Assembly: GCA_963830715.1 (NCBI GenBank)
Contig: CAWHNS010000012.1
Span: forward strand, 55,599 to 119,598
Length of the DNA stretch: 64,000 bases
Direction of reading: 5' to 3'
DNA from: CAVVMA01 sp963830715
GTDB taxonomy: Bacteria > Desulfobacterota > Binatia > Binatales > Binataceae
Within the stretch, counting starts at the first letter, position 1. Each line of letters starts with the position of its first letter. Shown piece after piece: positions 28,556-37,532 of the stretch. A program made the translations under genes and the position numbers. The notes under the pieces were generated by a model. The model was not told the origin of the DNA and did no database searches. It saw only the letters and a list, made by a program, of their open reading frames with translations.

Positions 28556-29977
28556 ATGTCAGTGATCAAAAGAAATAGATGGGCTATCACCGCCGCGACG
28601 CTGCTGATCGCGTGCTTCGCGATCCTCGAGGAACGCGCCGTGCAACGCGCCAATGCGCTTCCGGCCGAGACCTACGAGGACCTCGAGACCTTCGCCAACG
28701 TGCTGGCGATCGTACAGAAGAATTACGTCGAGCCGGTCTCGACCAAGCGCCTGATCGACGGCGCTATCACCGGGATGCTCGCTTCGCTGGACCCCCACAG
28801 CGCGTACCTCACGCCTGACCTCTATCGCGACCTGCAGGTAGAGACCCGCGGCAGCTTCGGCGGATTGGGGATCGAGATCACCGTGCGCAACGGGATGCTC
28901 ACGGTAGTCGCGCCGATCGAGGATACGCCGGCCTACAAGGCCGGGCTCAAGTCCGGCGACGAGATCATCAAGATCAACGACGACTTCACCAAGGACATGA
29001 CCCTGACCGACGCGGTGAAGCGGATGCGCGGCCCCAAGGGCAGCAAGGTGTCCCTCACGATTCATCGCGAGGGCCTGCCCGACCTGTTCTCGGTCAGCGT
29101 CACACGCGACGTAATCAAGATAAAGTCGGTCAAGGCCAAGGATTTGCCCGGCGGCTATGGATACGTTCATGTCACCACGTTCCAGGAGAACACCGACGAT
29201 GACGTGGAACACGCGCTCGCCGGCTTCGCCAAAGGAGATCACGGGCGGATCAAAGGCGTCGTGCTCGACCTGCGCGACGATCCGGGCGGTCTGCTCAACC
29301 AGGCCGTGAAGGTAGCCGACGAGTTCCTGAACGGCGGGATGATCGTCTACACGGAAGGCAGGCTGGAAAACCAGCGCCAGAAGTATTTCGCGCACAAGAA
29401 GGGCGAATTCGCGGACTTTCCGATGGTCGTGCTGGTCAACGGCGGCAGCGCCAGCGCGAGCGAGATAGTGGCGGGCGCCCTGCAGGACCATCGGCGCGCC
29501 GTGGTCGTCGGCACTCAGACCTTCGGCAAGGGATCGGTCCAGACGATTCTGCCACTCGACGACAAGTCGGCGCTCCGCCTGACGACCGCGCGCTACTTCA
29601 CACCCAACGGGCGATCGATCCAGGCGGTCGGGATCACGCCCGACGTCGATGTGGAACTGCCGAAGCCTACGCTCGCCTCGCTGGAGATTCCCGGCGGCGC
29701 GGTCGAGGAGCATCCTGAGATTCGCGAAAGCGACCTGCCCCATCACTTCCAGAATGGACAAGGCAACGGGGCCAAACCGGAAACCAGTCCGAACGGCGAG
29801 ACTGTCACCCCCGCTCCGGCTGACAACGGCAAGAGCGCCGGCGCTGGTGGGAAGGCCGCGAAGGAACCCGAGGACATCCAGCTCGACAAGGCGATCGACA
29901 TCCTGAAGCACTGGAACACGTTCAAGACCCAGGTCGCCAAAAGCGATACGTCCACTGACGCCAGCGCGAATCCGTAG
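28556..29977 (+). CDS. ctpA: C-terminal processing peptidase, S41 family
   Basis: 473 residues. An N-terminal signal-anchor is followed by the CTP N-domain (LASLDPHSAYLTPD), then a PDZ domain (SFGGLGIEITVRNGMLTVVA) and the S41 core. The nucleophile Ser is in GGSASASEIVAGAL and the general base Lys is in TFGKGSVQT. The protease cleaves periplasmic substrates near their C-termini. The tail from about 400 on is Pro/Gly-rich and poorly conserved. It is the last gene before the REPIN-like repeat. Confidence 0.94.
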   Translation: MSVIKRNRWAITAATLLIACFAILEERAVQRANALPAETYEDLETFANVLAIVQKNYVEPVSTKRLIDGAITGMLASLDPHSAYLTPDLYRDLQVETRGSFGGLGIEITVRNGMLTVVAPIEDTPAYKAGLKSGDEIIKINDDFTKDMTLTDAVKRMRGPKGSKVSLTIHREGLPDLFSVSVTRDVIKIKSVKAKDLPGGYGYVHVTTFQENTDDDVEHALAGFAKGDHGRIKGVVLDLRDDPGGLLNQAVKVADEFLNGGMIVYTEGRLENQRQKYFAHKKGEFADFPMVVLVNGGSASASEIVAGALQDHRRAVVVGTQTFGKGSVQTILPLDDKSALRLTTARYFTPNGRSIQAVGITPDVDVELPKPTLASLEIPGGAVEEHPEIRESDLPHHFQNGQGNGAKPETSPNGETVTPAPADNGKSAGAGGKAAKEPEDIQLDKAIDILKHWNTFKTQVAKSDTSTDASANP

Positions 29978-30286
29978 CGGGCGGTCGAGGCAGCAGCACC
30001 CTCACCTGCCCTCGCATTCGCTCGGGCACCCTCTCCCTGGTCAGGGAGAGGGTCTTCGCTCGCTTCGCGAAGCCTCTCTTATGCCTCTCCCTGACCAGGG
30101 AGAGGTCGCGCGAGCAACGCGAGCGCGGGTGAGGGTTTCTGCGATCACGGTTGGAAGAAAGCACAACCTGGGCCTCTAGGCCACCGCAGGCGAAGCCTGT
30201 CCCGAGCGAAGCCGAAGGAAATCAGCGTGAGGCGTTTCGGCAGATAGCTAGGCTTCGCCGGCGCCGTTGGTGTAAGTTCCTGACCA
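29978..30286. other. Intergenic region with REPIN-like and second repeat
   Basis: 309 bp between ctpA and xseA with no gene. It holds a pair of inverted copies of a roughly 54-bp repeat (29999-30135) and, further on, a different motif near 30186-30219 (AGGCGAAGCCTGTCCCGAGC then GAAGCCGAAGG). That motif looks like a second dispersed repeat class common in environmental genomes. The promoter of xseA must lie in or just after these repeats. Confidence 0.6.
29999..30135. repeat. REPIN-like inverted pair of palindromic repeats
   Basis: Two copies in opposite orientation. The first copy (29999-30052) starts CCCTCACCTGCC and ends in the palindrome CCCTCTCCCT-GGTC-AGGGAGAGGG at 30029-30052. The second copy (30084-30135) is its reverse complement, with palindrome CCTCTCCCT-GACC-AGGGAGAGG at 30084-30105 and then CGAGCGCGGGTGAGGG. 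Each palindrome is a hairpin and the pair forms a larger hairpin, the structure of REPIN elements. Such elements are usually mobilised in trans by RAYT transposases; none is visible here. Confidence 0.8.
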
Positions 30287-31708
30287 ATGGGCGAACAGGC
30301 TGAGTTACCGCTTCCCAAGCGCCGGCTTCGGGCGCTGACCGTCACGCAGCTGGTCCGGATGGTCCGCGAGACGCTGGAACTCACGATGGACGAAGTCTGG
30401 GTGGTGGGTGAGATCTCCAACTCGCGCAGTGCGCCGTCGGGGCATCTCTACTTCACCCTCAAGGACGAACGCGCCGCGATCAACGGCGTCATGTTCCGAT
30501 CGGCCGGCCAGCGGCTGCGCTTCAAGGTCACCGACGGAATCGAGGTGATAGTCCGGGGCCGGGTGAATCTGTACGAAGCGCGAGGCGCGCTGCAATTCTA
30601 TGCTGAAGAGATTGAGCCGCGCGGAATGGGGCAGCTACAGCTTGCGTTCGAGCAGCTCAAGCGCCGCCTGGATGCCGAAGGGCTTTTCGACCCGGCGCGC
30701 AAGCGCGCGCTGCCGTTCCTGCCGCGGACCGTCGGAATCGTGACGGCGCTGCGCGGCGCCGCGATCCGCGACATCATGAGCATGATCCTGAGCCGCTATC
30801 CGAATCTGCATCTGATCGTTTGTCCGGCCAAGGTCCAGGGGCCGGGCGCCGCTATCGAGATATCGGAGGCGATCGACGATCTGAATCGCGACGGCCGCGC
30901 CGAGGTGATAATCGTCGGGCGCGGCGGCGGCTCGCTCGAAGACCTGTGGGCGTTCAACGAGGAAGCAGTCGCCCGCGCGATCCATCGATCGTTGATTCCG
31001 GTGGTTTCGGCGGTCGGCCACGAAATCGACTACACCATCGCCGACTTCGTAGCCGACGCCCGAGCTCCGACGCCGACCGCCGCGGCCCAGATTGCGGTGC
31101 CCGACAAGCTGGAGTTGAAACAGCGCCTGGCGGAGATAGAAGCGACGCTCAAGGGCGCGATCGCCGGCGTGATCGGCGGGCATCGGACGAGTCTCGGCCA
31201 CGTCGCCGCGCGCCTGAAGCATCCGGCCAGCCTGATTGAGGATGCCCGTCAGCGGCTTGACGAGGCCGCCTCCGCGCTGAGCCTCGCGGCGCGCTTGAAT
31301 GTCGCGGCTTCGCGGCGGCGCGTGCGCGAGCTCGGACTCCGGCTGCGCGGGCCGGGCGCGCTTATCCGCGAGCGCCGCCTCTCGCTCAATCGGATCGCGC
31401 TCCATCTGGGGCAGGCGACGACGGCGCGTGCGCGTGCGCTCGGCGTCGATGTCGAGCGCGCCTCGGGCAGGCTCGGAGCGGCATGCCGCCGGGCGGCCGA
31501 TCTCCGCCGCTCCCGGTTCGCATCGCTCGCCACGCGCCTGGATTCGATCTCCCCGCTCAAAGTGCTCGACCGCGGTTACGCGATGGTCATCAGCTTGCGC
31601 GACGGCCGCGCCGTAGTGGATGCTGCCTCGGTCGAAGTCGGCGACGACCTGTCGATCCGGCTGAAGCGGGGCAGGCTGCGCGCCCGCACCGAAGCCAGGG
31701 AGACTTGA
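30287..31708 (+). CDS. xseA: Exodeoxyribonuclease VII large subunit
   Basis: 473 residues. An N-terminal OB-fold nucleic-acid-binding domain (VWVVGEISNSRSAPSGHLYF, then RAAINGVMFR) is followed by the catalytic domain (GIVTALRGAAIRDIMSMI, IVGRGGGSLEDLWAFNEE, SAVGHEIDYTIADFVAD). A long helical region follows (RRRVRELGLRLRGPG). XseA with XseB degrades single-stranded DNA. The small-subunit gene follows after only a few bases. Confidence 0.95.
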   Translation: MGEQAELPLPKRRLRALTVTQLVRMVRETLELTMDEVWVVGEISNSRSAPSGHLYFTLKDERAAINGVMFRSAGQRLRFKVTDGIEVIVRGRVNLYEARGALQFYAEEIEPRGMGQLQLAFEQLKRRLDAEGLFDPARKRALPFLPRTVGIVTALRGAAIRDIMSMILSRYPNLHLIVCPAKVQGPGAAIEISEAIDDLNRDGRAEVIIVGRGGGSLEDLWAFNEEAVARAIHRSLIPVVSAVGHEIDYTIADFVADARAPTPTAAAQIAVPDKLELKQRLAEIEATLKGAIAGVIGGHRTSLGHVAARLKHPASLIEDARQRLDEAASALSLAARLNVAASRRRVRELGLRLRGPGALIRERRLSLNRIALHLGQATTARARALGVDVERASGRLGAACRRAADLRRSRFASLATRLDSISPLKVLDRGYAMVISLRDGRAVVDAASVEVGDDLSIRLKRGRLRARTEARET

Positions 31709-31716
31709 CCATCGCG

Positions 31717-32001
31717 ATGGCAAAGAACGCCAGGAAGTTCGAGGAAGAACTCGGCGACCTCGAAGCGATCGTTACCCGCATCGATTCGGGCGAGCTCTCG
31801 CTCGAAGATTCGATCGGCGCGTTTGAGCGCGGCGTCGCGCTGGTGCGTTCGCTCAACCAGAAGCTCGACGAGGTCGAGAAGAAAGTCGAGGTGTTGATGC
31901 GCGATGCGCAAGGGGAGCTGAAGACCGTTCCATACGAGCCGGCACCGGCCGAAAAGAGCGGCGAACGCGACAACGACAACGACGACGATCCGCCCTTCTG
32001 A
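31717..32001 (+). CDS. xseB: Exodeoxyribonuclease VII small subunit
   Basis: 94 residues; family members are usually about 80. The start is the ATG at 31717, in MAKNARKFEEELGDLEAIVT. The core SGELSLEDSIGAFERGVALV and CxxL-like LNQKLDEVEKKVEVLM are the usual XseB helices. The tail is acidic (ERDNDNDDDPPF). It lies between xseA and tlyA, the standard order. Confidence 0.92.
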   Translation: MAKNARKFEEELGDLEAIVTRIDSGELSLEDSIGAFERGVALVRSLNQKLDEVEKKVEVLMRDAQGELKTVPYEPAPAEKSGERDNDNDDDPPF

Positions 32002-32007
32002 GCAATC

Positions 32008-32757
32008 GTGACCCGCGCGCGGCTCGACCTGGAGATGGCGCGGCGCGGCCTGGCAGAGAGCCGCGAGCGCGCCCAACGGCTGATCATGGCGGGATTGGTG
32101 CGCGTCAATTCGCGCCCTGCCGGCAAGCCCGATCTCAAGATCGATCCGGCGGCCGAAATCGAGGTGGCCAGGGGGCAACCGGAGTATGCGAGCCGCGGCG
32201 CATACAAGCTCCTCGCCGCGCTCGATCACTTTGCAGTTGCGGTTGAAGGCCGCCGCGCGCTTGACATTGGCGCCTCGACCGGCGGCTTCACCGACGTGCT
32301 GATCGCGCGCGGCGCCGCTCACGTGGTCGCGCTCGACGTCGGCTACGGCCAGCTCGCGGCCCGATTGAGAAACGATCCGCGGGTCACGGTCCTCGATCGC
32401 ACCAACATCAGGTTCGTCGAGCCGGGCGATCTTCCGTATCGGCCCGAGTTGATCGTCATCGACACGAGCTTCATTTCGCTGCGCCTGGTGCTGCCGGCCG
32501 CGATCGGAATCGCGGCGAGGCCTGCGGAGATCATCGCGCTGGTCAAGCCGCAGTTCGAGGTCGGCAAGGGCAGCGTCGGCAAGGGCGGCGTGGTCCGCGA
32601 CGAAACGGCCCGCAAACAGGCGCTCGAATCGATCCTGCGTTTCGCCGGGCGAATCGGGCTGGAGATCGTCGGCGCGATCGAATCGCCGCTCAAGGGTCCC
32701 GCCGGGAACCGGGAATTTCTCGCGATGATGCGGCTGGGCGCGAGGATCGGAGAATGA
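32008..32757 (+). CDS. tlyA: TlyA-family rRNA 2'-O-methyltransferase / hemolysin A
   Basis: 249 residues. An N-terminal S4 RNA-binding domain (ARRGLAESRERAQRLIMAGL) is followed by an FtsJ-type methyltransferase domain with the SAM motif LDIGASTGGFTDVLI and later LIVIDTSFISLRLVLPA. TlyA methylates cytidines in 16S and 23S rRNA. It begins with GTG six bases after xseB and ends overlapping the ROK kinase start by four bases (ATGA), so the operon is tightly packed. Confidence 0.92.
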   Translation: MTRARLDLEMARRGLAESRERAQRLIMAGLVRVNSRPAGKPDLKIDPAAEIEVARGQPEYASRGAYKLLAALDHFAVAVEGRRALDIGASTGGFTDVLIARGAAHVVALDVGYGQLAARLRNDPRVTVLDRTNIRFVEPGDLPYRPELIVIDTSFISLRLVLPAAIGIAARPAEIIALVKPQFEVGKGSVGKGGVVRDETARKQALESILRFAGRIGLEIVGAIESPLKGPAGNREFLAMMRLGARIGE

Positions 32758-33732
32758 AGCGAGGTTCCGGCAACGGCTATTTCATTGGCCTCGACATGGG
32801 CGGCACTAATCTGCGATGCGGTGCGGTGTCGGCGTCGGGCGAGGTGCGTCTGCTGAGGCGCGCGCCGGCGCATGCGATGAGCGCCGCGCACGCGGTGGTG
32901 GCGAACATCGCGGCCAATGTCGAGGCCGTCTCCCGCGAGGCCGGCCGGAGAGAGCTTGGCACGTTGCGCGGGGTCGGGATCGCGGTGCCGGGTCCGCTGG
33001 ACCTCGAAAGCGGCACCGTGACGGCTACGCCTCACGTCACCGCCTGGCGATCTTTTCCGCTGCGTGCGCGCCTCGAGCGCGAGCTGCGGCGCCCGGTGAT
33101 CATCGAGAACGACGCCAACGCCTGGGCGCTCGGGGAATTGTGGCGTGGCGCGGCGCGCGGACGGCGCGAGGTGGTGGTGCTGACGCTCGGCACCGGCGTC
33201 GGAGGCGGGATTATCGTCGGCGGCCGGATCGTGCACGGAGCCGCAGGGATGGCCGGCGAGTTGGGACACGTGACGGTCGAGCCCGATGGAGTGCGATGCG
33301 ACTGCGGCGCGCGCGGATGCCTGGAGGCATACGCGTCGGCCTCGGGAATTCAGCGCCTGGTCGAGCAACGGTTGCGCCGGCCCGTGGCGATGCCGGACCT
33401 GTTCACCGACAGAGACGGCAAATTTGCGGTCCGGCGGCTGGCGCAAGCGGCCCGCAACGGGAATTCGCTCTCGAGATCGGTGCTCGGCGTCGCCGGCAAA
33501 TATCTCGGCATCGCGGTCGCATCATTTGTCAATATCTTCAACCCCGAAATGGTCGTGATTGGCGGCGGAGTGGCGGGCGCGTTGCCGCTGATGCGGGAAT
33601 CCATGATGCGGGAGGTAAGGGCGCGCGCCTTTGCCGCCGCCCTGGAACAAGACTCGAATCGTACGCGCAGCCCTGGGCGAGCGCGCCGGAGTAGTAGGGG
33701 CCGTCTACGCTGCAATCAACCGGCGGCAGTGA
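32754..33732 (+). CDS. ROK-family sugar kinase (one frameshift near the C-terminus)
   Basis: The N-terminal ATP-binding motif LDMGGTNLRCG, the catalytic-site NDANAWALGE, GTGVGGGIIVGG and the zinc motif CDCGARGCLEAY define a ROK kinase of the glucokinase type. An extra A near 33656-33658 shifts the frame. Without it the protein would end EQTRIVRAALGERAGVVGAV and stop at 33730-33732. Reading on in the shifted frame would fuse it to the LysM protein, which is an artefact. It phosphorylates a hexose such as glucose; exact substrate unknown. Confidence 0.85.
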
Positions 33733-33854
33733 CCAAATCGGTTGCAAATCCTACGGCCCAGCCCGGATTTCCGCCAGCTACGCCAAAAAACTCCTTATTT
33801 GAATACCTCGGGCATTGGACTAGTCTATGCATTGAGATTTTCTGCCCCCGCACC

Positions 33855-34880
33855 ATGAAGCCGGTGATTCGCATCTTGCCGAGATTTGCTCTCGCTGCCG
33901 TCATGGTCGCAGCGCTCTTCGCTCTCACTCCGATTTGGTGCGCAGCTCAGGATACCGCCGAGCCGCCATCCGCCGAACCTGAATCGCAAGCAACCCGAAG
34001 TCCGAACGCTGAGCGCTTTCACGAAACTGAGATTCCCGCTTTACCGGGAATGAAGGCCGAGCGCAGGAGCGCCGAGTCGCTGTCGGAGTCGCCTGAAGGC
34101 ACGCCGGAGGGCGCGCCCGCCCCGAGCCGCAGTACCAGCGGCTTCATAACATACACGGTGCGATCCGGCGACTCGCTCGGAGCAATCGCTCAGCTCTACG
34201 GTCTCGATACCGATGAGCTGATGAAGTCGAATCATCTCAGCGAAGACTCGATGCTTCGCTCCGGGCAGCTTCTCAAGGTTCCGAATCCGTTTGCCGCGCA
34301 GGTGCGGCATCTCCAGCGCACGGTCGACCAGCTCAACACCGACGTCGAGTCCGGGCGGGAGAAGGCGCGCCTCGATGCCGCGAAAGTCCAATCGATGGGC
34401 GAGCAGGTCGAGCAACTGCGTGCCGCCAACCAGGACCTTCAGCACGGGGTGCGGGTTCTGCCGTGGTGGCGCGGCCTGGCTCTGACTACCGGCGCGGCGA
34501 CGCTGCTGATGCTGGGCGTGACGGCACTGACCTTGCTCGAATGGCTGATGCTGCGGCGGCGTTTCCGCGCGCTCGCCGAAGCGAACGAGGCGATTCGCCG
34601 GCTCGACCAGAAGTACAAGGTCGCACTTGCCAAGGCCGAGTTGCGCCTCCAGCAGTTATACGGTCGCCGCCGGGCGTTGGACGAGAATCAGGAAATGTCC
34701 AAGTCGCCGGAAGAGGTCGAAATCGATCGTCTCAACCATCAACTCAGCGAGTTGCTGGAGGAGCATCTCGAAAAGCTCGGTTTTTCCAGAGAGCGAACCG
34801 GACGGCGCAACCGTCTGCGCGATCTCGTGACGGGCGTCGAAGAGCCGCCCGTCGAAGCGCGGGCAAGCCGCCGCTATTGA
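33855..34880 (+). CDS. LysM-domain membrane protein with coiled coils
   Basis: 341 residues from the ATG at 33855. An N-terminal signal sequence (LAAVMVAALFALTPIW) is followed by a low-complexity stretch and one LysM domain (YTVRSGDSLGAIAQLYGLD to SGQLLKVPNPF), which should bind peptidoglycan. A first coiled coil (VRHLQRTVDQLNTDVESG) leads to a membrane helix (LALTTGAATLLMLGVTAL) and then a cytoplasmic coiled coil (RRFRALAEANEAIRRLDQKY) with a polar tail. It might link the wall to the cytoplasm. Its role is unknown. Confidence 0.75.
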   Translation: MKPVIRILPRFALAAVMVAALFALTPIWCAAQDTAEPPSAEPESQATRSPNAERFHETEIPALPGMKAERRSAESLSESPEGTPEGAPAPSRSTSGFITYTVRSGDSLGAIAQLYGLDTDELMKSNHLSEDSMLRSGQLLKVPNPFAAQVRHLQRTVDQLNTDVESGREKARLDAAKVQSMGEQVEQLRAANQDLQHGVRVLPWWRGLALTTGAATLLMLGVTALTLLEWLMLRRRFRALAEANEAIRRLDQKYKVALAKAELRLQQLYGRRRALDENQEMSKSPEEVEIDRLNHQLSELLEEHLEKLGFSRERTGRRNRLRDLVTGVEEPPVEARASRRY

Positions 34881-34913
34881 TTGCGCGGCACCTTGGCGGA
34901 CCGAAGATAGTGT

Positions 34914-35826
34914 ATGGCTGTTTCGCTGAAAGACAATGCCGTACTGGAAGCCCTCGCTGATTTTCTATATGACTTCCTACCGGGCACCCCTCATCCCTAT
35001 GCGGACAGTCGGCTTTCGTTTCCGAGCATAGCGAACGAGTTAGGCCTTGGGCAGCACTGGCGAGGCGGAAGCAAGCGACCCGCGATCAGGCATCTGCTTG
35101 AAGGAACCCTTCAGAGCGGCAAGTTTGGTGCGCTTATCCTGAAAGTTGTGCAGCGCGGGATGACGTACAAGCAAGGCAAAACACCAGTTTCGCGGGAGGA
35201 CATCGATCAGCTAAATGGAATGCTCAGCAGCCTCGGCTACAAGCTCCGAGAACTCCACGAGGAGGAATTCCTCCTCCACCTACCTCATTCCGGCCACATA
35301 CGAAAGACGACCTCAGATCCCGCCGTCCTGGCAGCACTTCAGCCAAACTCACTGCAGTCAGGAGGACGAACGCCAAGGACCGCGGCTTTGAATTTGAACG
35401 CTTCCTATCGGAGCTGTTCGCGCACTTCGGCCTAGCCCCGCGTGGGTCCTTTCGCCTTACCGGCGAGCAAATAGATGGAAGTTTCAAATTATACGCTGAG
35501 CTTTATCTGCTCGAAGCGAGATGGCGAGATGGCCCGCCAACAATACTGATCTTCTCGCTTTCCATGGAAAGGTCGGAGGCAAGGCGGAGTGGTCGCGTGG
35601 TCTGTTCATTAGCTATTCAGGGTTCACAGCTGTCGGCTTGGAAGCCTTCAGCCGTGGGCGCCAAACAAATCTCGTATGTATGAGCGGCGTTGACCTGCAC
35701 TGCGTTGTGGCAGGGAGGCTCTCGCTGGTGGATGTCTTGGACCGCAAGGTGCGCTACGCCGCGGAGACTAACCAGGCGTTCGCGCCGGTGCAGAAGCTCT
35801 TCCCAGAGGAAAAACTGGCGGTTTAA
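34914..35826 (+). CDS. Mrr/PD-(D/E)XK-type restriction endonuclease-like protein (two frameshifts)
   Basis: The gene is readable only after two single-base corrections. The N-terminal part (about 120 residues: LADFLYDFLPGTPHPYADSR) gives way near 35320-35370 to a second frame, KDRGFEFERFLSELFAHFGL, then FRLTGEQIDGSF and YLLEARWRDGP. After a missing C in the run at 35533-35535 the third frame carries GKVGGKAEWSRGLFISYSG and GVDLHCVVAGRLSLVDVL to the stop. QIDG and LEAR are the PD-(D/E)XK positions of Mrr-type nucleases, with Arg replacing the usual Lys. No methyltransferase is adjacent. Confidence 0.68.
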
Positions 35827-36030
35827 GGACTGACAGCCGCGCGCGGCCCGAAGCAGCAATTTTGCCACGTCGTATTTGGTGCCGGGCAGTGAGGGTTGGA
35901 AGCGACGAGACTCTTTTGGTTAGCGGCGGGCCAAAGTCGCATCTGGCGGGCGCCGATAGGGTCAACATCCTGACGCTCGAGGGCGCCGTCGCGAGAGCCA
36001 ATCGGTCCAAGCTGTGAGGGTACGGGGCGC

Positions 36031-37510
36031 GTGAATACAACCTTTTCTGATTTCTTCGGAGTAAGCAGAGAGGATCTCGACGCGACCGGCGCCTTTGATA
36101 TCTCACTCGTTGCGGACCTGCCATTGTTTATCGATCCCTTCCTCCTCTTCCACAGCAAAAAAAGGCTGTTTCAAGATTTGCATCGGGAGCTGATAAACTA
36201 CCTAACCTTCCTACGCGATAAATCAGCGGCTCAGTCCCTCGACCCGACGCTGATTGCCGCATGGTTTACGTTTCCCGAGGTTCGCCAGAATTGGCTCGGT
36301 TTTAGCGTCAATGCCAACCGAGGCAGCGGCTTGGGGCGCGACTTCGCGACAGCGCTGAACGGTAATTTGCACGCGATCTTCAAGGACTTCGGCAGCGAAA
36401 AAATCACCAGAGAAAGTCATCTGGAAAAACTCTGCTTGATTGCACCGGGAGTCGGTCGCGACAAGATCAGCGACTTCACGACGAACCTGATCGAAACGGT
36501 TCCTTCTCGAATACACTGAGCGGATCGCAAAGAAGCTTGTCGCGCCGGAACTCAGGCGAAACGTGGGCGTCGCGAAAGTAGGCTTTAACTATGCTACGGA
36601 GTCTTGGGAAAGTGGTAACTATGAACTGCCGTGGTTCTGGGACGACTATGTGATTCTTACTCCCAAGGAAATCCTCACGAGAGACGACACGTGGATTAAC
36701 AAAACGGATTTGGTCACGCAGTTCGCCGAGATTCCGGAGGCAATACCCAACGAACAGCTCAGAGCGGAGGTGAATAACTACTTCAGAAGCCAGTTGACGA
36801 AGGGCTATACCCAAAAGGACGAGCGCGCCGCCGCCGGGAACACTATTCTACACTTTCCCCAGTTGATCGACTATTTCATCAAGGCGAAGGAAGACAAAGG
36901 CGACAGAGCGCAGAGCATCAGCTCAGAAAAAGTGAGGCAGTCGGAGCAGCTCTACGGTCGGCAATTTAAGGAGTTGGCGCGGCAGCTCGCTAAGCTGACG
37001 AACTTTTACGAGCTCCAAGGAGATACCTACGCCGAGGCCCGGCAACGCATTGAATATTTGAAAAACGTCATTGAGAATAATGATGGTTATCGTTTGTTCT
37101 ATGTCAAAGGAAAGCCGATCGAGCGCGAGGAAGACGTTCATATCCTTTATCGACTTACATGGTTCGCTTCGCAATCCGATCTCAATAGCGAGGTCAACAA
37201 CGGACGCGGGGCGGTCGATTTTAAGGCATCACAAGGGAGTGGGGACAAGACCCTGATCGAATTCAAACTGGCCAGGAATCCGCAACTTCGCCGCAATTTG
37301 GAAAACCAGGTGGAGGTTTACAAGAAGGCCAATCGAACGGCCAACGCGATTAAGGTGATCGTGTACTTCACTCTGGAGGAGTACGAGAGAGTCATCGCGA
37401 TTCTAGAAGAGCTCAAGATGACTGGAGATGAGGATATCGTTCTCATTGACGCTAGAAGAGACAACAAACCGTCCGCTTCCAAGGCAAACGCGGCGCGGGA
37501 CACTCCCTGA
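36031..37510 (+). CDS. PD-(D/E)XK nuclease-superfamily protein (one frameshift)
   Basis: About 490 residues after one correction. The first frame ends at 36519 and the second resumes as FLLEYTERIAKKLVAPELRR from 36499; an extra base near 36496-36499 explains this. The N-terminal 150 residues (MNTTFSDFFGVSREDLDATG, DPFLLFHSKKRLFQDLHREL) are not recognised. The C-terminal domain has AVDFKASQGSGDKTLIEFKL, giving D and E-x-K positions typical of PD-(D/E)XK nucleases, followed by NLENQVEVYKKAN. Base composition is much less GC-rich than in the neighbours, which suggests transfer. Probably a defence-related nuclease. Confidence 0.62.
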
Positions 37511-37532
37511 AGCGGCTGCGGATGGTCGTCAA

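Noticed and set aside
29999..30135. CRISPR-like repeat array
   Set aside because: Only two units in opposite orientation with unequal spacing; no spacer series. REPIN structure explains it better.
32754..34880. Single ROK kinase-LysM fusion protein
   Set aside because: The kinase C-terminus and stop are found in the next frame after one extra base, and the LysM protein has its own ATG and signal peptide.
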